Shown: positions 44,595 to 49,724 of the stretch, one piece after another | Layout: each line of letters starts with the position of its first letter | Position numbering within the stretch: position 1 is the first letter of the stretch | DNA from: Nitrospirota bacterium | Lineage (GTDB): Bacteria; Nitrospirota; Nitrospiria; Nitrospirales; Nitrospiraceae | Length of the DNA: 49,724 nt | Direction: 5' to 3' | NCBI GenBank assembly: GCA_005877775.1 | Contig: VBOJ01000014.1 | Span: 1 to 49,724, forward strand | Translations under genes and position numbers: made by a program | The notes under the pieces: generated by a model | Databases searched by the model: none | Told to the model about the DNA's origin: nothing | What the model saw: the letters and a program-made list of their open reading frames with translations, nothing else

Positions 44595-45974
44595 TCACTT
44601 CTCGGTCGTTTTTAAGACCACGTAAAAGGCGCGGTTCTCGCGCACCACGCGGAGCAACAGGGTGTCCCCACGCTTGACCCGGGACACCGCTGCGGAGAAT
44701 TCACTCACGGTGGCGACTTCGCTGCGGTTGACTTCCTTGATCAGATCGCCTTCCCGGAGTCCTTCCGCTTGCGCGAGGCTCCCTGGCTCCACCTTGGCAA
44801 TCAGGACTCCTTTGTTGTCTTTGAGTTTGAACTTCTCGGCGAGCTCAGCGCTCAGGTCCTGCACATCGATCCCCAGCTTCGCCTCCGCGCGGGAAGGGGG
44901 AACGGCCGCAACGATCACGCTCTCGCGCCGCTCGCTCAACGAGACTCCGAGCGTGAGCCGCTTCCCATCCCGGACCACCTCAATGTCGGTGGTCGCTCCG
45001 GGCGTCAGGCCGGCAACCAAACGGGAAAGTTTGTTGGGAGTATCCACGGGCTTCCCATCGACCTTGGTAATGATATCCCCGGGTTTGATCCCAGCGAGAG
45101 CTGCCGGGTCCCTCTCGAACACCTCGTTCACCAACACCCCTTCACCCTCATTGACCCCAAACTTGGCGGCGAGATCCGCTGTCACCGGCTGAATCCCTAC
45201 ACCCAGCCACCCCCGGACCACCTTTCCCCTCGCCAGCAGTTGTTGAATGACTTGTTTCGCCATATTCGACGGAATCGCAAAGCCGATCCCCTGGGCAAAA
45301 TTGATGATCGCCGTATTAATGCCGATCACTTCACCGTGCAGGTTGAAGAGCGGACCTCCGGAGTTTCCCGGATTAATGGACGCATCCGTCTGGATGAAAT
45401 TCTCGTAGCGTGACAGGTTGATGTTCTCTCGACCGATCCCGCTCACCACGCCCAGGGTCACAGTCCGGTCCAAGCCGAATGGATTGCCCACCGCCAACAC
45501 CCACTGTCCCACCTTCACGGCACTCGAGTCTCCGAAACTGGCGCTGGGCAGTGGTCGATCACTGGTGACCTTTAACACGGCCAGGTCCGTATCAGGATCC
45601 TTCCCAATGACCTGAGCAATATACGTGGTCTGATCCGAGAGGCGCACTTCCACTTCACTGGCCTCTCCCACAACGTGGTTATTGGTGACGATATGTCCAT
45701 CTGCGTCAATGATCACCCCGGATCCGGACCCCGGAGCGTTGGGGAGCCGTTCACGCGGTGCGTCCTTTGAGCGGCCTGGCCCCTGAAGGGGAAAGATATT
45801 GACCACGGATGGCTTCGCCCGTTCTGCCAAATCCGTAATGACAGCCTGAATCTCTTCGAGCAGGCGGAGGCCGCCGGACTCCGCAGAGACTGAGGCGACC
45901 CCGCCAACGGTCGGGAACGGACCTGGAAGCGTGCTGACCGAGACCGCGAGGACCGATGCAAGGACGACCCTCAT
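44595..45974 (-). CDS. DegP/DegQ-type serine protease with two PDZ domains
   Basis: A 459-residue HtrA protease from the ATG at 45974 (GGAG eight bases upstream); the longer frame to 46103 would place 43 residues before the signal peptide. Signal peptide about 1-32 (LASVLAVSVSTLPGPF, AxA near 31). Catalytic triad H100 (TNNHVV), D130 (DTDLAVLKV), S205 (GNSGGP). PDZ1 about 255-345 (GWLGVGIQPV), PDZ2 about 360-455 (KLGIDVQDL). Degrades or chaperones misfolded periplasmic proteins. It follows a coiled-coil/RCK_C gene, whose stop overlaps the alternative GTG start at 46103. Confidence 0.94.
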   Translation of the reverse strand: MRVVLASVLAVSVSTLPGPFPTVGGVASVSAESGGLRLLEEIQAVITDLAERAKPSVVNIFPLQGPGRSKDAPRERLPNAPGSGSGVIIDADGHIVTNNHVVGEASEVEVRLSDQTTYIAQVIGKDPDTDLAVLKVTSDRPLPSASFGDSSAVKVGQWVLAVGNPFGLDRTVTLGVVSGIGRENINLSRYENFIQTDASINPGNSGGPLFNLHGEVIGINTAIINFAQGIGFAIPSNMAKQVIQQLLARGKVVRGWLGVGIQPVTADLAAKFGVNEGEGVLVNEVFERDPAALAGIKPGDIITKVDGKPVDTPNKLSRLVAGLTPGATTDIEVVRDGKRLTLGVSLSERRESVIVAAVPPSRAEAKLGIDVQDLSAELAEKFKLKDNKGVLIAKVEPGSLAQAEGLREGDLIKEVNRSEVATVSEFSAAVSRVKRGDTLLLRVVRENRAFYVVLKTTEK

Positions 45975-46099
45975 TCTCACCACTCCACCCCTTTGATCCT
46001 CTGCTGCGACAGGCTGACCAGCTTGCTCGCCCTGGGACCCGTTGCTCGGGATGCCCATTGCTTTTTTGATTCCAATGGGCCAGCGTAGCGGGTGCCCCC

Positions 46100-46735
46100 T
46101 CACGCCGACCTCATGGATTGTTGGTCCACAAAATAGGGGAGAAGGCGCCTCACCTCAACCTGCGGGCCAACCAATACGACGAGATCGCCCGATTGGAACA
46201 TCAGGCTGTCGGTCAGGTGAAGCAGGGCTGGCCCCCGCAACACCGCGGCCACGCGAGTCGTGGGCGACAGCCCCATTTGGCTGATCGATCGGTCCACGGC
46301 CCACGCACCCCGTGCGACCTGGACCCGTTCCATTGTGGCGGAACGGGTGGAAAGATCCTGCTGAATTCTGAGAAGATCCTCACGCATTGCTTCAAGTTCC
46401 AGTTCTCGAACCAGCGTCTCAACCTGTCCAAGCTCCTTCTTCAGTAGGCCTACCTGAGAGATCGCCGCCGAGAGCAGCCCCGCCGCTTCTGGCCGGTCTA
46501 GGGCCGGCTCTGGCCGCTTCACCTCACCACTGGAGGACAGCAGGGGATAGAGCTGCGCCCCGAGCGCCCGATGAGTGGAATCCATCTTGTGAGACATATC
46601 TGAAGCCTGCCAATGAAGCTTGAGGAGCTGTGCCTTCCGGTTGACACGCTCCGAGATCGCGAGTACGGCCTCTCGAAGCACGGCCAGGTTCACGGTGAGT
46701 TCCTTACGGATCCGACTGAGAAGTTCGGCTGTCAT
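46100..46735 (-). CDS. coiled-coil protein with C-terminal RCK_C (TrkA-C) domain
   Basis: A 211-residue soluble protein. Residues about 10-130 are mostly alpha-helical and charged (coiled coil, with a Pro break near 75). Residues about 140-205 look like a TrkA-C/RCK_C domain (GLSPTTRVAAVLRGPALLHL...SGDLVVLVGP). No membrane helix, no NAD-binding RCK_N domain. RCK_C domains bind ligands such as c-di-AMP or form regulatory dimers; the ligand here is unknown. Its last bases overlap the longest degP frame as GTGA, so the two genes are probably co-transcribed. Confidence 0.7.
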   Translation of the reverse strand: MTAELLSRIRKELTVNLAVLREAVLAISERVNRKAQLLKLHWQASDMSHKMDSTHRALGAQLYPLLSSSGEVKRPEPALDRPEAAGLLSAAISQVGLLKKELGQVETLVRELELEAMREDLLRIQQDLSTRSATMERVQVARGAWAVDRSISQMGLSPTTRVAAVLRGPALLHLTDSLMFQSGDLVVLVGPQVEVRRLLPYFVDQQSMRSA

Positions 46736-46782
46736 GAGGAAAACCCTGGTGTCAGAGTGAATGTCGGATAAGCTCTATTATG

Positions 46783-47388
46783 TCAACTCGTACGGCCAAT
46801 CTTCGGTTCCGTCCCCTGCCACAACCGCACAACATTCTCCCAATGTCGAAACACAATCACACTACTCATCACCACTCCACCCACCACAAACACCCAACTT
46901 CGCCCAAGCACCACTGAGACAACCGGAAGCATCCCAAACGCCGCCAGCGCCGCCCCGGAAGAATAGCGCCAAATTGCCACAGTTAGCAGCCACAAAAGCA
47001 TGATCACGACTCCCACAGATGGCGCGATTCCCGTCACCGCTCCGATCGCCGTGGCAACCCCCTTTCCTCCCCGAAAACCCAGAAACACAGAATAAAGATG
47101 GCCAAGAATCGGAGTCAGTGCAATGGCGACCACGATTTCTTCCCGATCGAAGGTCTGGGCAGCGATCCACGCAACAACCCAGCCCTTTCCCATATCACCG
47201 ACCAGCGTCAGCAGTCCCGCTGTCTTCCCCGAAAGTCGTAGGACGTTGGTGAATCCGATGTTGCGACTTCCAGCCGTACGAGGGTCAACGGTGCCGAGGC
47301 ACTTGGCGACGAGCAGCCCGAACGGGATCGAGCCAAGCAGATACCCTCCGACCGCCATGGCAGCCAGAAGCCACTCATCAAACATCAT
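46783..47388 (-). CDS. plsY: acyl-phosphate glycerol-3-phosphate acyltransferase
   Basis: First acylation of glycerol-3-phosphate using acyl-phosphate in the inner membrane. 201 residues with five to six membrane helices. The family signatures are present: GSIPFGLLVAK, GSRNIGFTNVLR, GHLYSVFLGFRGGKGVATAIG and the C-terminal FRHWENVVRL. It lies behind pgsA with a 30-bp gap, a phospholipid pair in the envelope gene run. plsX is not in the window. Confidence 0.95.
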   Translation of the reverse strand: MMFDEWLLAAMAVGGYLLGSIPFGLLVAKCLGTVDPRTAGSRNIGFTNVLRLSGKTAGLLTLVGDMGKGWVVAWIAAQTFDREEIVVAIALTPILGHLYSVFLGFRGGKGVATAIGAVTGIAPSVGVVIMLLWLLTVAIWRYSSGAALAAFGMLPVVSVVLGRSWVFVVGGVVMSSVIVFRHWENVVRLWQGTEPKIGRTS

Positions 47389-47418
47389 GCGACATGGGTA
47401 GGTCGGCGTTTCAGGCCG

Positions 47419-48045
47419 TCACCAGAGGCCCTTGATTGAAACCTGCCGCCAGAAGCTCACCAGGTAGCGGCCACCTGAAATGAACGCCAAGACCAAGGCC
47501 AGATACAAGACGGCCGTGCCTGCCAGATGGAGATTCCACGCCCCTGATATGATGCCGTCTTCGAGGATAAGCAACACAATGGCCACCACTTGCGCGACCA
47601 TTTTGTACTTGCCGGTCGTCTCCGGCGTGAGGACGATACCCTCTGCGGCCGCGATGGCACGGACTCCCGTCACGGCGACTTCGCGCGCAATAATCAGAAT
47701 GGCGACCAACGCACCCACTCGGTCGAACTGCACCAGCAGAATGAGGGCCGACAGGACCAACAACTTGTCGGCGATCGGATCGAGCAACCGCCCCAGCTTG
47801 GTCACTTGCGACCGTCGGCGCGCCAGATACCCATCCAGCAAATCGGTGATGGCAGCCACAACAAACACAATCGCGGCCACTAGCGACCGGCCGGGCGTAG
47901 GGCTGGAAAAGATCAGCACAAACACCGGGATCAGCAAGATACGAGAGACCGTGAGGAGGTTCGGCAGGTTGACATTCGTGGCCCCTTCATACTTGGCTGC
48001 GAGCGATCCGGCTTGTTTATAGACTTCTGTGATTGGTATACGCAC
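47419..48045 (-). CDS. pgsA: CDP-diacylglycerol--glycerol-3-phosphate 3-phosphatidyltransferase
   Basis: Makes phosphatidylglycerol phosphate. 208 residues; the CDP-alcohol phosphotransferase signature is complete: DLLDGYLARRRSQVTKLG then RLLDPIADK. Five to six membrane helices. The family usually begins MNLPNLLTVSR; here that stretch lies 25 residues inside (NLPNLLTVSRILLIPVF) and the only in-frame start before it is a GTG at 48045, so a short extra N-terminus is predicted. kdsD lies just upstream, plsY downstream. Confidence 0.94.
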   Translation of the reverse strand: MRIPITEVYKQAGSLAAKYEGATNVNLPNLLTVSRILLIPVFVLIFSSPTPGRSLVAAIVFVVAAITDLLDGYLARRRSQVTKLGRLLDPIADKLLVLSALILLVQFDRVGALVAILIIAREVAVTGVRAIAAAEGIVLTPETTGKYKMVAQVVAIVLLILEDGIISGAWNLHLAGTAVLYLALVLAFISGGRYLVSFWRQVSIKGLW

Positions 48046-48077
48046 TGCTTAGCCCCACATCATCGGTCACTGGTCCA

Positions 48078-49724
<1,647 letters not shown>

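Noticed and set aside
45975-46103. Longer DegP start at the GTG overlapping the upstream stop
   Set aside because: It would put 43 polar residues before an obvious signal peptide; the ATG at 45974 has its own ribosome binding site.

Overview
The window is most likely a chromosomal piece from a Gram-negative Nitrospirota bacterium, probably Nitrospira or a close relative. The lipid A/Kdo genes (lpxD, kdsD, kdsA), the LPS exporter permeases (lptF, lptG), the high GC content, c-type heme proteins and a large chemosensory cluster all fit. The genus is an inference from gene content and general resemblance; no database was searched. No tRNA, rRNA, CRISPR array, insertion sequence or prophage gene was found.

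Bases 1-14004 form one long + strand cluster resembling the Pil-Chp chemosensory system that controls type IV pili: a truncated heme-binding DUF3365 protein, a CheY-like regulator, a CheW, a PilJ-like receptor, a ChpA-like hybrid CheA with three HPt domains, two more CheW-like proteins, two tandemly duplicated response-regulator/coiled-coil proteins, an HPt-like protein, and a 1027-codon ORF joining an ExeA/GspA-type ATPase, an HD-GYP-like domain and the same HPt-like module. The stretch is full of recent duplications: HPt domains, a whole gene, a 114-bp coiled-coil unit and the HPt-like module. Both HPt-like modules have Thr where the phospho-His should be, and the HD-GYP-like domain has lost several catalytic positions.

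Bases 14005-14798 hold no convincing gene, but they contain a near-consensus promoter followed by stacked hairpins, a candidate structured RNA or leader. A four-helix membrane protein follows. Bases 15346-20364 (- strand) form an outer-membrane lipid cluster in the order lptF, lptG, fabF, acyl carrier protein, lpxD. A cold-shock gene follows with an attenuator-like leader, then a TPR protein paired with a second ExeA-like ATPase.

Bases 23906-28487 hold a 2-hydroxyacid dehydrogenase divergent from a fused GlcD-GlcF-type oxidoreductase, a tiny diheme cytochrome and a MoaD-like protein without the C-terminal Gly-Gly. A 126-bp palindromic element separates these from accA and dnaE (- strand, ATGA-coupled). 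purH, purD, a TsaC/Sua5 protein and a coiled-coil lipoprotein run on the + strand.

Bases 37502-40775 (- strand) carry an FmdB-type zinc ribbon, an aspartate aminotransferase, coaD and rsmD (the last three overlapping by 4 bp) and a small zinc-ribbon protein. A strong promoter with a perfect 12-bp palindrome in its spacer precedes a foldable segment of about 100 nt. radC, a membrane-anchored YqgE/AlgH protein and a divergent EF-G-like GTPase follow on the + strand. The right end (- strand) reads kdsA (cut by the window edge), kdsD, pgsA, plsY, a coiled-coil/RCK_C protein and a DegP-type protease: envelope biogenesis and quality control.
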